From positions 3,786,001 to 3,850,000 of the forward strand of contig NZ_CP073760.1 of NCBI RefSeq assembly GCF_018399035.1: DNA of 64,000 bases. Direction: 5' to 3'. The notes beneath the pieces were generated by a model, which made no database searches, had not been told where the DNA came from, and saw nothing but the letters and a program-made list of their open reading frames with translations. Position numbers and translations under genes: made by a program. This DNA comes from Thiocapsa sp. Lineage in GTDB: Bacteria > Pseudomonadota > Gammaproteobacteria > Chromatiales > Chromatiaceae. Below, piece after piece: positions 25,961 through 34,539 of this stretch (the first letter of the stretch is position 1; each line of letters opens with the position of its first letter).

Positions 25961-26680
25961 ATGTCGACCGCCGATGCCTTGAAAGCCGCTCTCTCTGCCC
26001 CGTCCAGCCCATGTCGTCCCCGGCGCAGTATCGCCGATCTCCCACACTCGTCACATCCCGGCAGGCCAACTCACGTGCTCACACCCGAACAACTCGCTGC
26101 CCTTCGCCGAGACATCGTCTTCAACGCCGAGCTCGGCGGACGCGACCTGACGCTGCACAGCACCTGGGGTCTGTTCTCGCCGCGCGAGATCGATGAAGGC
26201 ACCCGACTGCTGCTGGCGTATCTGCAGGTCCGACCCGCCGATGACTGCTTCGATCTCGGCTGCGGATATGGTGCGATCGGCTTGGCGATGGCAGCGCTTG
26301 CCCCGCAGGGCCAAACCCTGATGGTCGATAAAGATTTCGTCGCGGTGGATTATGCCGCGCGCAACATTACGCTCAACCGGCTAGGGAATGCACGCGCACA
26401 GCTCAGCAACGGGTTCGATCAGGTGGACCCCGACCGGCGGTTCGACCTGATCGCAAGCAATATCCCGGCGAAGGTGGGCAAGGAGCTGCTTGCGCTCTTG
26501 CTCCACGACGCGCACGCCCGCCTGCGCCCGGGCGGTCGTCTCTATCTGGTGACCATCAACGGGCTGCGCCAGTATATGAAACGCAACCTGACCGAGGTCT
26601 TCGGCAATTACGACAAGCTCAAGCAGGGGGCGCATTACACGGTGGCGCTCGCCGAGCGGGCTACAGTGGTTAGTGGTTAG
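25961..26680 (+). CDS. Class I SAM-dependent methyltransferase (small methyltransferase domain)
   Basis: Methyltransferase of unknown substrate, 239 residues from the ATG at 25961; a GTG at 26072 is an alternative start nearer the conserved domain. SAM motif I is CFDLGCGYGAIGLAMA, and the acidic loop is TLMVDKDFVAVDYAARN. The usual catalytic NPPF/Y of RsmC-type enzymes is replaced by SNIPAK, which removes the base-flipping aromatic residue and argues against a simple rRNA guanine methylase. The leader contains a hexamer-repeat hairpin. Its TAG stop falls inside a dispersed 68-bp repeat. Confidence 0.8.
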   Translation: MSTADALKAALSAPSSPCRPRRSIADLPHSSHPGRPTHVLTPEQLAALRRDIVFNAELGGRDLTLHSTWGLFSPREIDEGTRLLLAYLQVRPADDCFDLGCGYGAIGLAMAALAPQGQTLMVDKDFVAVDYAARNITLNRLGNARAQLSNGFDQVDPDRRFDLIASNIPAKVGKELLALLLHDAHARLRPGGRLYLVTINGLRQYMKRNLTEVFGNYDKLKQGAHYTVALAERATVVSG

Positions 26681-26741
26681 AAACGAACTTTTGAACAGTG
26701 ACTTGGCGACCGGAACGCCGAAAACTGGCGCGTATTGGGTA
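26674..26741 (+). repeat. 68-bp dispersed repeat, copy 1
   Basis: Begins GGTTAGAAACGAACTT, then GAACAGTGACTTGGCGACCGG. The same pattern, about 85% identical by eye, recurs at 50237-50305. In both places it lies at the end of a coding sequence; here the stop codon is within it. Confidence 0.65.
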
Positions 26742-26811
26742 AAATCGCGCGGCGGGGCCGGGGTCGACGATTGATGATGGCCGCCGCGACGACGACGGCC
26801 GTCGATCCGGA

Positions 26812-27381
26812 TTACTGTTCCTCGATGAGATCCAGCAACCGGGTCGCTTCCTGACCGACACCCGTGTCGGCACCGAGGTCGCGGGCGCGCTCGAGGGCCG
26901 TGCGCGCCTCGGCGGCATCGCCGGCCTGCAGGCTCACGAAGCCGAGGGTCAGCCAGATCCGCTGATGCGCCGCATCCTTGGCTGCACCGGCACGCAGTTG
27001 AGTGCGTGCGCCATCGGAGTCGCCCAAGTAATGCAGCGCCAATCCGAGATCGTTGTGAGCCTCGACATCGTCCGGCCTGAGCGCGAGGAGACGACGATAG
27101 ACGGGTACGGCCTCGGTGTAGCGGCGCTCCACGAAGAGCGCGTCGGCCTGTTGCGCCAAGAGATCGGGGTTGGTCTCGGTGATGGTCTGCGGGATCGCGG
27201 TCGGCGCCGGACGGGGAGCGGTCTGAGGCGGCATCCCGTGGGGAACGGCCGGCGCGGCGGCGACGGCAGGGCGCGCGGCGTGACGGATGTAGTAATCGCG
27301 CGTGACGGCAAAGACCGTAAAACCGTAAAAGAACAAAAACACGGCGAAGAGCAGCCACTGCAGCGGCGAGAGTCTGGGCAT
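26812..27381 (-). CDS. Membrane-anchored TPR-repeat protein
   Basis: 189 residues, function unknown. One N-terminal membrane segment (LQWLLFAVFLFFYGFTVFAV), a Pro/Ala-rich linker, and then tetratricopeptide repeats (ADALFVERRYTEAVPVYRRLLALRP, counted as one repeat, and two more) to the C-terminus. Such proteins usually act as assembly or tethering scaffolds. I chose the ATG at 27381 because it puts the membrane segment at the N-terminus; upstream in-frame sequence is not protein-like. No operon partner is visible. Confidence 0.75.
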   Translation of the reverse strand: MPRLSPLQWLLFAVFLFFYGFTVFAVTRDYYIRHAARPAVAAAPAVPHGMPPQTAPRPAPTAIPQTITETNPDLLAQQADALFVERRYTEAVPVYRRLLALRPDDVEAHNDLGLALHYLGDSDGARTQLRAGAAKDAAHQRIWLTLGFVSLQAGDAAEARTALERARDLGADTGVGQEATRLLDLIEEQ

Positions 27382-27679
27382 GGGATTCGAGGCACATTGA
27401 GGAGGAAGATGTCGCGCGATCCTAGGAAGACCGGCGATGCCTGTCAAACCAGGCCAATCGGCGCACTCCGACAGGGCGGGGGCACTGCCGGCAAATCGTC
27501 GAGCACGCTGGACCGACATCCTCGCGCTCAGACGCGACCTTGCCTATGCTTGAGGCGGGGGGAATCGGTCAGCGCGGGGGGCGGTGGTCGGATCGCGCAC
27601 AAAAAAAGACCGCGACGGCAGGGTGTGTCACTGTCGTGGCGGCCGAACTACTAGCTTGCTGCTCGTTTGCGGTTCCGAC
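27382..27679. other. Intergenic region with a minus-strand terminator
   Basis: Roughly 300 bases with no supportable gene. It holds the rho-independent terminator at 27601-27642, which serves the small membrane-protein gene at 27680-27835. Confidence 0.5.
27601..27642 (-). terminator. Rho-independent terminator
   Basis: On the minus strand an imperfect 12-bp stem (10 pairs; CCGCCACGACAG with CTGCCGTCGCGG) has a nine-base loop and is followed two bases later by seven T residues. It lies about 40 bases past the stop of the small membrane-protein gene. Confidence 0.7.
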
Positions 27680-27835
27680 TCAGGGCCGACGGTCTGATCC
27701 ATCGGCCTCGTCGGCACCGCATATACGTGAAGGACGAGCTGCACCGGCATCGTCGCGGTTGATGAGCGCGACCAGAAAGCCGGCGCAGAGAACCGCCGCG
27801 ATCAGACCCGTAATCGTCAGTGCATCGAAGCTCAT
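27680..27835 (-). CDS. Small single-pass membrane protein
   Basis: 51 residues, function unknown. MSFDALTITGLIAAVLCAGF forms one hydrophobic helix, followed by a short charged tail (INRDDAGAARPSR). The ribosome site GAGGGGGAG lies just upstream of the ATG, and a rho-independent terminator follows, so I think it is a real gene despite its size. It is divergent from the OmpR/EnvZ pair. It could be a small regulator or transporter subunit; the sequence does not say which. Confidence 0.55.
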   Translation of the reverse strand: MSFDALTITGLIAAVLCAGFLVALINRDDAGAARPSRICGADEADGSDRRP

Positions 27836-27978
27836 GCGTGCTCCCCCTCTATCCGTTGGATGACTGCTCCAGGAAGCGCAGGGCCGAGGCTCAAGCAAAG
27901 ACTCGACCGCGGACCTCCGCGTTGGGCTACATCTTGCACGCGAGACATCAAAAGAGTATTTCACTTATCTCTAATATT

Positions 27979-27993
27979 GTAACAAGTTGTTAC
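27979..27993. promoter_or_regulatory. Candidate OmpR-type operator
   Basis: The 15-base palindrome GTAACAAGTTGTTAC lies 36 bases before the response-regulator start, in AT-rich DNA. Known OmpR sites carry TGTAACA-like half-sites, so autoregulation is plausible. This is a visual match only. Confidence 0.4.
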
Positions 27994-28029
27994 GGTCCTT
28001 TGACCCCGGCCGAACGAGACCCTGCCGAG

Positions 28030-28746
28030 ATGCCCGATACACCGATCCAGATCCTGGTTGTCGACGACGATTCGGCCCTGCGCGCCCTGCTCGGAGACTA
28101 TCTCGCCGGGGAGGGCTTCAGCGTGGCCGGGGCCGAGGACGGCGTGGCGATGGATGCCTGGCTGGCGGAGCATGAGACGGACTTGGTGATCCTCGACCTG
28201 ATGCTCCCCGGCGAGGACGGACTGACGCTGGCACGCCGACTGCGCGCGCGCGCAGATACCCCGATCATCATGCTGTCGGCCCGCGGCGACGACATCGATC
28301 GGATTGTCGGCCTGGAGGTCGGCGCCGACGACTATATGCCAAAGCCCTTCAATCCGCGGGAGCTGCTTGCGCGAATCCGTGCGGTGTTGCGCCGCCGCGC
28401 CCCGAGCGCGCCAGCCGAGCCCCGCGAGGACGAGGGGGTGATCCGCTTCGGATCCTATCGGCTCGACCTCGGCCAACGCGAGCTGCGCCGCGGCGATCAA
28501 CCCGTCGTGCTCACCTCCGGTGAGCTCGAGCTGCTGCGCATCCTTGCCGAACATCCCGACCGCGTCTTGGATCGCGATCTGCTGCTCGACCTGCTCAAAG
28601 GCTACGAGCGCTCGCCCTTCGATCGCAGCATCGACGTGCAGATCGCGCGCCTGCGCGCGAAGATCGAGCCGGATACGAAGCGCCCGCGCTACATCCGCAC
28701 CATCTGGGGCAAGGGTTACATGTTCACGCCGGCGGGCGACGCATGA
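28030..28746 (+). CDS. ompR: OmpR-family response regulator
   Basis: DNA-binding response regulator, 238 residues. The receiver has the acidic pair VDDD near residues 11-14, the phosphorylated Asp in VILDLMLPGEDG and the lysine in KPFNPREL. A winged-helix C-terminal domain follows (ELELLRILAEHPDRVLDRD ... YIRTIWGKGYMF). The frame is open further upstream, but the ATG at 28030 is the start that fits the family. It overlaps the sensor kinase by four bases (ATGA). The pair is OmpR/EnvZ-like by sequence type; control of porins or osmotic genes is a reasonable but unproven guess. Confidence 0.9.
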   Translation: MPDTPIQILVVDDDSALRALLGDYLAGEGFSVAGAEDGVAMDAWLAEHETDLVILDLMLPGEDGLTLARRLRARADTPIIMLSARGDDIDRIVGLEVGADDYMPKPFNPRELLARIRAVLRRRAPSAPAEPREDEGVIRFGSYRLDLGQRELRRGDQPVVLTSGELELLRILAEHPDRVLDRDLLLDLLKGYERSPFDRSIDVQIARLRAKIEPDTKRPRYIRTIWGKGYMFTPAGDA

Positions 28747-30113
28747 CGCTTTTTGCCAAGCTGATCCCGGCAAGCCTGTTCGGGCGCGCGCTGCTCACCT
28801 TGGTCTTCACCTTCGGGCTGTTCGGCCTCGTCACCTTTTGGGTCATCGTCTCCTATGCGCTGACGCCGGTCGCGCAACGCTCCGCCTCGGATCTGGCGAG
28901 CATCATGGTGTTGTCGGCGCGGACCCTGCGTCAGCTCCCGGCGGAGACGCGTGACGACTATCGCTCCAGGCTGGCGCGGGAGTACCAGATCCGACTCGCC
29001 GAGGAGCGTCCGCTCACGGATGTGAACCAGTTCTTCTTCCCGTATATCGGCCAGCTCAAACGCGCCCTGGAAGACCGACTCGGCGGCGAGGTGGAAATCG
29101 TGACCAGTGTCGCCAACAACGAGCGGTGGTTCTGGGTCGCACTGGATGCGAGCGGAGAAACGGTCTGGGCAGGGTTCCCCCGCAGCCGGGTCGAGACGCG
29201 CCCGATCGAGGGCCTGTCCGTCATCATCGGTGTCGCGGTGCTCTTGATCGTCGGTAGTGCGCTGATCCTGGCGGGCCGCGTCACCCAGCCGCTCAACCGC
29301 CTCTCCAAGGCCGCCGAGCAGGTCGCGCTCGGCTACTCGCCGGCCGTCTTGTCGGAAAGCGGCCCCAAAGAGCTCGCAAACCTCGCGCGTCAGTTCAATA
29401 CCACCAGTCGACGTATCCGCGAGCTGATCGCCAATCGCACCCTGCTGCTGGCCGGGATCTCGCACGATCTGCGCACGCCGCTGACACGCTTGCGTCTCGC
29501 CGTGGAGATGCTGCCGCGCGGCACCGCACCGGCGCTCGTCGCCCGGATGGAACGCGACATCGAGGAGATGAACGCACTCATCACCCAGGCGATCGATTTC
29601 GGCAAGAGCCTCGAAACAGGCAAGCGCGAGGACGTCGATCTCGCCGCCTTGATCGACGACCTGGTCGCCGGTCGACCGCGGGTGATCTGGCAACGCAGTC
29701 GCTCGTGCCGCTATCGCGCCGACGTCTTGGCGTTGCGCCGCATCCTGAGCAATCTGCTCGAAAACGCCCTGCGTTACAGTCAAGACCTGGTCGAGATCCA
29801 TCTCGACTGCAAGACAACGACGCCCGTGATCTTCGTGCTCGATCGCGGGCCGGGGATCCCGGAAGCGGAGCGCGAGGCCGTCTTCCGTCCTTACTACCGC
29901 CTGGAGACCTCGCGCAACCGCCTGACCGGCGGCACGGGATTGGGTCTTGCCGTGGCCTATCAGCTCGCCTTGTCGAACCAGATGGAGCTTCATCTGGGCA
30001 CCCGTCGCGGAGGCGGGACCGTCGCGAGCGTTCGCTTGCCGCCGCTCGAGCTCGAGCCCGCCCTTGCGCCGCGCAACGGTAAGGCGGTTGACGTGCCGTG
30101 CGAGGGTGCCTAA
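28743..30113 (+). CDS. envZ: EnvZ-like sensor histidine kinase
   Basis: Membrane sensor kinase, 456 residues. Membrane segments lie near residues 14-36 and 157-175, with a periplasmic domain of about 120 residues between them. A HAMP domain comes next, the histidine box AGISHDLRTPLTRLRLAVEM, and the ATPase motifs NLLENALRYS, DRGPGIP and GGTGLGLAV. It phosphorylates the regulator encoded just upstream, with which it overlaps by four bases. Family and partnership are clear; the signal is not. Confidence 0.9.
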   Translation: MTLFAKLIPASLFGRALLTLVFTFGLFGLVTFWVIVSYALTPVAQRSASDLASIMVLSARTLRQLPAETRDDYRSRLAREYQIRLAEERPLTDVNQFFFPYIGQLKRALEDRLGGEVEIVTSVANNERWFWVALDASGETVWAGFPRSRVETRPIEGLSVIIGVAVLLIVGSALILAGRVTQPLNRLSKAAEQVALGYSPAVLSESGPKELANLARQFNTTSRRIRELIANRTLLLAGISHDLRTPLTRLRLAVEMLPRGTAPALVARMERDIEEMNALITQAIDFGKSLETGKREDVDLAALIDDLVAGRPRVIWQRSRSCRYRADVLALRRILSNLLENALRYSQDLVEIHLDCKTTTPVIFVLDRGPGIPEAEREAVFRPYYRLETSRNRLTGGTGLGLAVAYQLALSNQMELHLGTRRGGGTVASVRLPPLELEPALAPRNGKAVDVPCEGA

Positions 30114-30163
30114 ATTCCGCCCTGACATCCATCAATCCGCTCGACCACCCGGAGCCCTTCGCG

Positions 30164-30628
30164 ATGCTGCAACCTGGCGATCACGCGCCCGTCTTCACAC
30201 TCCCCAACGCGGACATGGGGCGGGTGAGCCTCGATCGGCTCCTCGGGCAACGCAACCTGGTGATCTACTTTTATCCGAAGGACGACACACCGGGCTGCAC
30301 GATGGAGGCGCTTGACTTCACCGACCTGCAAGCCGACTTCGACGCCGCCGAGACCGATGTCGTGGGCATCAGCCGCGACACCTGCACCAGTCACGGCGCC
30401 TTCCGCGACAAATACGGTTTGACCGTCCAACTGCTCGCCGATACCGAGGGCGAGGCGTGCGAGGCTTACGGCGTGTGGCGCGAGAAGGAGGCGCACGGCG
30501 AGAAACGCATGGGGATCGTTCGCTCGACCTTCGTCGTCGACAAGGGCGGCGTCATCCGACATGCACTCTACGACGTCAAGCCCAAGGGCCATGCCGCCCA
30601 GATCCTGGAACTGGTCCAGGCGCTCTGA
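30164..30628 (+). CDS. bcp: Thioredoxin-dependent thiol peroxidase (Bcp/PrxQ)
   Basis: Reduces hydrogen and organic peroxides with thioredoxin, 154 residues. The peroxidatic cysteine is Cys45 in FYPKDDTPGCTMEALDF. A second cysteine about 30 residues later (SRDTCTSH) could be the resolving one, at a position different from E. coli Bcp. The ATG at 30164 has GGAG about 10 bases upstream and matches the family start. A sensor kinase gene starts 25 bases downstream, so co-transcription is likely. Confidence 0.93.
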   Translation: MLQPGDHAPVFTLPNADMGRVSLDRLLGQRNLVIYFYPKDDTPGCTMEALDFTDLQADFDAAETDVVGISRDTCTSHGAFRDKYGLTVQLLADTEGEACEAYGVWREKEAHGEKRMGIVRSTFVVDKGGVIRHALYDVKPKGHAAQILELVQAL

Positions 30629-30653
30629 TCCGCGACCGGGAACGGCCATCGAG

Positions 30654-33173
30654 ATGCTCTCGCCGCCGACCGAGGAGAGAAGCCCGATCTCCTCGGTCGA
30701 GCCGGGATCGGTGTCCGGCCCGGGCGCTCCTTCGTCCTCCCCCGCGCTCGACCCCGAGCCGCGCTCGGAGACTGCGCGGAGCGTGAAGCTGCGCGCCTAC
30801 ATCCTGATCTTCCTCTTGATCTTCGGCCTGACCCCGCTGGTGTTGGCCGTGCTGATCAACCTCCCGCTGGTGCTGGATCGCACCGCGATGTTCTACCAGC
30901 GCGCCTATCTGCAGAATCTGCGCGCGGACTTTCGTGATCTCGACCAACATCTGGCCAGTCGACACGAGATGATCCGGCTGCTCTCGAAGCTCCCCGAGCC
31001 CGGCCTGATTCTCGGCGAGCAGGGCAATGCGGATCAGATCGACGTCGCACGCGCACGCTACACCGCCTGGATCAATCAGATCCTCGCCGATCAACGCGAC
31101 ATCATCCAGATCCTCTTCGTCGGCGACGACGCTCAGGAGCGTTTCTGGCTGGCTCGCGATGCCCGCACACAGGAATGGCGACCGACCGCCTCGCCCCCGC
31201 AGGTCCCGAATCGCGAATTCCTGACTGCCGGACTCGATCTGCAGTCCGGCGCAGTGATGGTGAGTCGAATCCGTATCGACCCCTTGGCGGGTGTCGACGA
31301 CCCGCGCCAGCTCATGACGCTGAGCCTGGTCAGCCGAATCGGCGGGGAGAAGCCGGAAGACCCGCGCGGGGTGGTCGTGATGACCATCGATGTCGGCGGA
31401 CTCGCCCAGTTCTACCGGGACACGCTGTGGGTGAATCACGACGGCAGCTATCTGCGTCCCGGTCAGCCGGCAAGTGGCCAGCCCGAGGCCTTCGACGCCT
31501 TCCCCGGCTTGGCCGAGATCTTTGCCGGCGGCACCCTTGCCGTCTGGAAGGGCCGACAAGGCCGGCAGCTGCTCTGGGTGCCGATGTTCCTGACCGAGGA
31601 CGGGGTGCCGCTCTGGGTAGGCCGCGCTGTGGACCCCTCGCCGATCGAGGAGTTTCGCGACGCCTTGATCGTGCGTGTCCTCTCGATCATCTTCCTTCTG
31701 GTCTTGGTGGTGATGGTGCTGGCGCGATGGATCGCGGCCCGTGCCGAGTATTTCGGCGAGGAGCTCCGGGGCGGAATCGGACAGGTGCTGCGCGACGGTC
31801 GGCCGCTGCGCTTCAGTTGGCGCGGTCCGCGGGAGATCCGCGAGCTCGGCGAGCAGCTCACCGTGCTCGCGCAGACCCACGCCGAGCACCTGCAGGCGGC
31901 GCAAGCCCATACCCGCGAGCTGGAGCGATCCAACCGGTACAAGTCCGAGTTCCTGGCCAACGTCAGCCACGAGCTGCGCACGCCGCTGAACTCGATCCTC
32001 CTGCTCTCCAAGATGTTGGCCGCCGAGACCAGCGGACTCAATCCGGGGCAGCGACGCCAAGCCCAGGTGATCCACGAGGCCGGGCGCGATCTGCGGACCA
32101 TGATCGACAACATCCTGGACATCTCGCGGATCGAGGCCGGACACGTCGCCGTGACCTCCGACTGGGTCGAGCTGCGTCCGATGCTCGAAGAGCTGATCGA
32201 GTTGGTCGAGCCGATGGTGGCGGAGAAACCGGTCGTGCTCGACCTCGAGATCGACCCGCGCGCCGCGACGCGGGTCCACACGGATCGCGACAAGCTGCGA
32301 CAGATCCTCAAGAATTTTCTCTCGAACGCCGTGAAGTTCACCGAGCAGGGGCGCATCACCCTGGCGGTCGATGCGGGAGAGGATCCCCAGAAAGCGGTCG
32401 CGCTCAGCGTCGCCGACACCGGAATCGGGATCCCGCACGACAAACAGGAGATCATCTTCGAGGCCTTCCAGCAGGCCGACGGGTCGACGCGCCGCCGCTA
32501 CGGCGGCACCGGCTTGGGACTCTCGATCAGCCGCGAGCTCGCGCTCTTGCTCGGTGGACGGATCCAGGTCGAAAGCTCGCCCGGCGCCGGCGCCTGCTTC
32601 ACCCTCCTCATGCCCGTCGCCGCCGTCGCCGCCGTCGAGCCGGAAGGCGTCTCGGCGGCCGCACCGGCAAGCGCACACGTCACGCCGCTTCCGCCCGAGG
32701 ACTCTCCCGGTGCGCTCCGCTCGACCTCGAGCCGGGGTACCGGTACAGGTGCGAGCGGCGGCTGGGTGCTGATCGTCGAGCGCGACGTCAAAACCCTCGT
32801 TCAGCTCGCCTCGGAGCTGTCGCGGCGCGACCTGCGCGTGCAAACTGCGGCCGATCTCGACGAGGCACTCGAGACCCTACAGGACGAGGGTGAAGGCTGC
32901 GAGCTGGTGCTGCTGGCCGCCGGGGTGTCCGACGACATGACCTGTGCTACGATTCGGACACTGTTGAGCCGCAGTGCGGGGCCTCACCCGGCCGTTGCCG
33001 TGCTCGGCGATCGATCGGCCAAGACTCGGGTTGACGACTGCTTGGGTGCGGGTGCCGTCGAATTTCTATCCAAACCCATCGATCCCGATCAACTCACGGC
33101 GCTGCTCGCCGAGGTGCTGCCGGACAGACAGGTCCCGGAGCCATCCGCAGCGATCCGCGAACCGATCGTTTGA
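30654..33173 (+). CDS. Hybrid-type sensor histidine kinase with a degenerate receiver
   Basis: Membrane sensor kinase of about 839 residues. Two membrane segments (about 50-75 and 345-365) bracket a large extracytoplasmic dCache-like domain. A linker coiled coil leads to the histidine box FLANVSHELRTPLNSILLL, then the ATPase motifs NFLSNAVKF, ADTGIGIP and RRYGGTGLGLSIS. The C-terminal receiver-like domain (from about residue 705) keeps the fold and the KPID lysine. At the phosphorylation site, however, it reads LVLLAAGVSDDM, with Ala where Asp is expected. I prefer the ATG at 30654. Operon with the response regulator that follows 49 bases later. Confidence 0.88.
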   Translation: MLSPPTEERSPISSVEPGSVSGPGAPSSSPALDPEPRSETARSVKLRAYILIFLLIFGLTPLVLAVLINLPLVLDRTAMFYQRAYLQNLRADFRDLDQHLASRHEMIRLLSKLPEPGLILGEQGNADQIDVARARYTAWINQILADQRDIIQILFVGDDAQERFWLARDARTQEWRPTASPPQVPNREFLTAGLDLQSGAVMVSRIRIDPLAGVDDPRQLMTLSLVSRIGGEKPEDPRGVVVMTIDVGGLAQFYRDTLWVNHDGSYLRPGQPASGQPEAFDAFPGLAEIFAGGTLAVWKGRQGRQLLWVPMFLTEDGVPLWVGRAVDPSPIEEFRDALIVRVLSIIFLLVLVVMVLARWIAARAEYFGEELRGGIGQVLRDGRPLRFSWRGPREIRELGEQLTVLAQTHAEHLQAAQAHTRELERSNRYKSEFLANVSHELRTPLNSILLLSKMLAAETSGLNPGQRRQAQVIHEAGRDLRTMIDNILDISRIEAGHVAVTSDWVELRPMLEELIELVEPMVAEKPVVLDLEIDPRAATRVHTDRDKLRQILKNFLSNAVKFTEQGRITLAVDAGEDPQKAVALSVADTGIGIPHDKQEIIFEAFQQADGSTRRRYGGTGLGLSISRELALLLGGRIQVESSPGAGACFTLLMPVAAVAAVEPEGVSAAAPASAHVTPLPPEDSPGALRSTSSRGTGTGASGGWVLIVERDVKTLVQLASELSRRDLRVQTAADLDEALETLQDEGEGCELVLLAAGVSDDMTCATIRTLLSRSAGPHPAVAVLGDRSAKTRVDDCLGAGAVEFLSKPIDPDQLTALLAEVLPDRQVPEPSAAIREPIV

Positions 33174-33222
33174 GCCGCCGAGTCCAGCTCGCGTCGGTTC
33201 CGGGCGCACAAGGGCAGACGAC

Positions 33223-34095
33223 ATGACCCGCTACGCCGGCTTCAAGCTGCTGATCGTCGACGACCACGCTCACAACCTCTTCACGCTCCGAACCCTGATC
33301 GAGAGCGAGATGGATGTCGAGGTTCTCGAGGCCACCTCGGGGCAGGACGCCATCGACCTGACCCACCGGTATCCGGACATCGACCTCATCATCCTCGATG
33401 TCCAGATGCCCGAGATGGACGGCTTCGAGACCGCGTCCATGCTCAAATTGCGCAAGCGCACGCGCGATATCCCGATTATCTTCCTGACCGCGGCCTTCAA
33501 ATCGGAAGAGTTTCAGCAGCGCGGATTCGCCGTCGGTGCCGTCGACTATCTGCTTAAACCGATCGACGACAACCTTCTGATCAACAAGATCAGCACCTAC
33601 TTCAGGCTGATCGAAAAGGAGCGCGAGCTCAACCGCACCCTGGAGCAGACGGTCGAGGAACGCACAAGGGAGCTGGCCGAAGCACGGCAATACCTCGAGA
33701 ACATCATCACGCATATGGGTGAAGCGCTCTTGGTCTTGGATCCGAGCGGTACCATCACACACACCAACCCGGCGGCGTGGAAGATGCTCGGCTACCGCGG
33801 GGAGGATCTGCGCGGCATGCCCATCGGAGACGTCTTCGAAGAGGAAGGCGACGCCGAAGCAGGCGCCTTCATGGGAACCTGGCTGGAAGCACTGATCCGT
33901 ACCGGAGCCTTGAGCCGGATCGAGGCGCGCTTTATCGCTCGCGACGGCCGGCGCGTCCCGATCCTCTTCTCGCGCACCGCGGTGAAGGATACCGAAGGGC
34001 GGATCAGCGATATCATCTGTATTGCCAAGGATATGACCGGCTACGTGCGGGTCGGGGAGAACGGGAGCGCAAGAGCCCTGCCGACAGGGGGATAA
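33223..34095 (+). CDS. Response regulator with receiver, coiled coil and PAS domain
   Basis: Signalling protein of 290 residues without a DNA-binding domain. The receiver is complete (IVDDHAHN, IILDVQMPEMDG, LTAAF, KPID), followed by a coiled coil (about 128-155, ERELNRTLEQTVEERTRELAE) and a PAS domain (about 160-275). No enzymatic output domain follows, so it probably works by binding partners. It is the likely phosphate acceptor of the upstream kinase, whose own receiver lacks the Asp. The ArsR gene starts 42 bases downstream. Confidence 0.87.
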   Translation: MTRYAGFKLLIVDDHAHNLFTLRTLIESEMDVEVLEATSGQDAIDLTHRYPDIDLIILDVQMPEMDGFETASMLKLRKRTRDIPIIFLTAAFKSEEFQQRGFAVGAVDYLLKPIDDNLLINKISTYFRLIEKERELNRTLEQTVEERTRELAEARQYLENIITHMGEALLVLDPSGTITHTNPAAWKMLGYRGEDLRGMPIGDVFEEEGDAEAGAFMGTWLEALIRTGALSRIEARFIARDGRRVPILFSRTAVKDTEGRISDIICIAKDMTGYVRVGENGSARALPTGG

Positions 34096-34137
34096 GCAAC
34101 AACACGAGAAGATTGGAGCCCCAAGGGAGGAGCAAGA

Positions 34138-34476
34138 ATGAGTGAACCGATGGTCCCCGAGACCCCCGAAGACGATGAAGACACGACCCTGACCGCCAAC
34201 GCCCTGAAGGCCATGGCCCACCCTCTGCGATGGAAGATCCTCTGCTCGCTCGGCGACAAGGAGCTCTCCGTCGGCGAGATCGTCGATCGGACCGGGACGT
34301 CGCAAAGCAACATCTCTCAGCACCTGGAGCAGCTGCGCAACAAGAACATCGTGGTTGCCCGCAAAGAGGCCAATCGCATCTATTACCGCATCCGCAACGA
34401 TCAGTTGCTCGACCTCATCGGCATCATGCGCGACGTCCTGTGCCCGGCGAACCTGGACGACCGATTCCCCAAATAG
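34138..34476 (+). CDS. ArsR-family regulator resembling sulfide/persulfide sensors (SqrR/BigR/YgaV type)
   Basis: Winged-helix repressor of 112 residues. The recognition region reads TSQSNISQHLEQLRN. Two cysteines, Cys36 (in KILCSLGD) and Cys102 (in DVLCPANL), are 66 residues apart. Cys41/Cys107 of SqrR and Cys42/Cys108 of BigR have the same spacing, and YgaV has the same ILC and CP contexts. Those proteins form a tetrasulfide bridge in response to sulfide. The metal-binding CVC motif of arsenic or cadmium sensors is absent. The ribosome site GGGAGGAG precedes the ATG. A persulfide-sensing role in a sulfur-oxidising phototroph is a reasoned inference, untested. Confidence 0.8.
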   Translation: MSEPMVPETPEDDEDTTLTANALKAMAHPLRWKILCSLGDKELSVGEIVDRTGTSQSNISQHLEQLRNKNIVVARKEANRIYYRIRNDQLLDLIGIMRDVLCPANLDDRFPK

Positions 34477-34539
34477 GCCGCGCATCTTGTGTACCGTCCC
34501 TATCGTCATGCCCGCCAAACCACTCAGGACACGCCCCTC

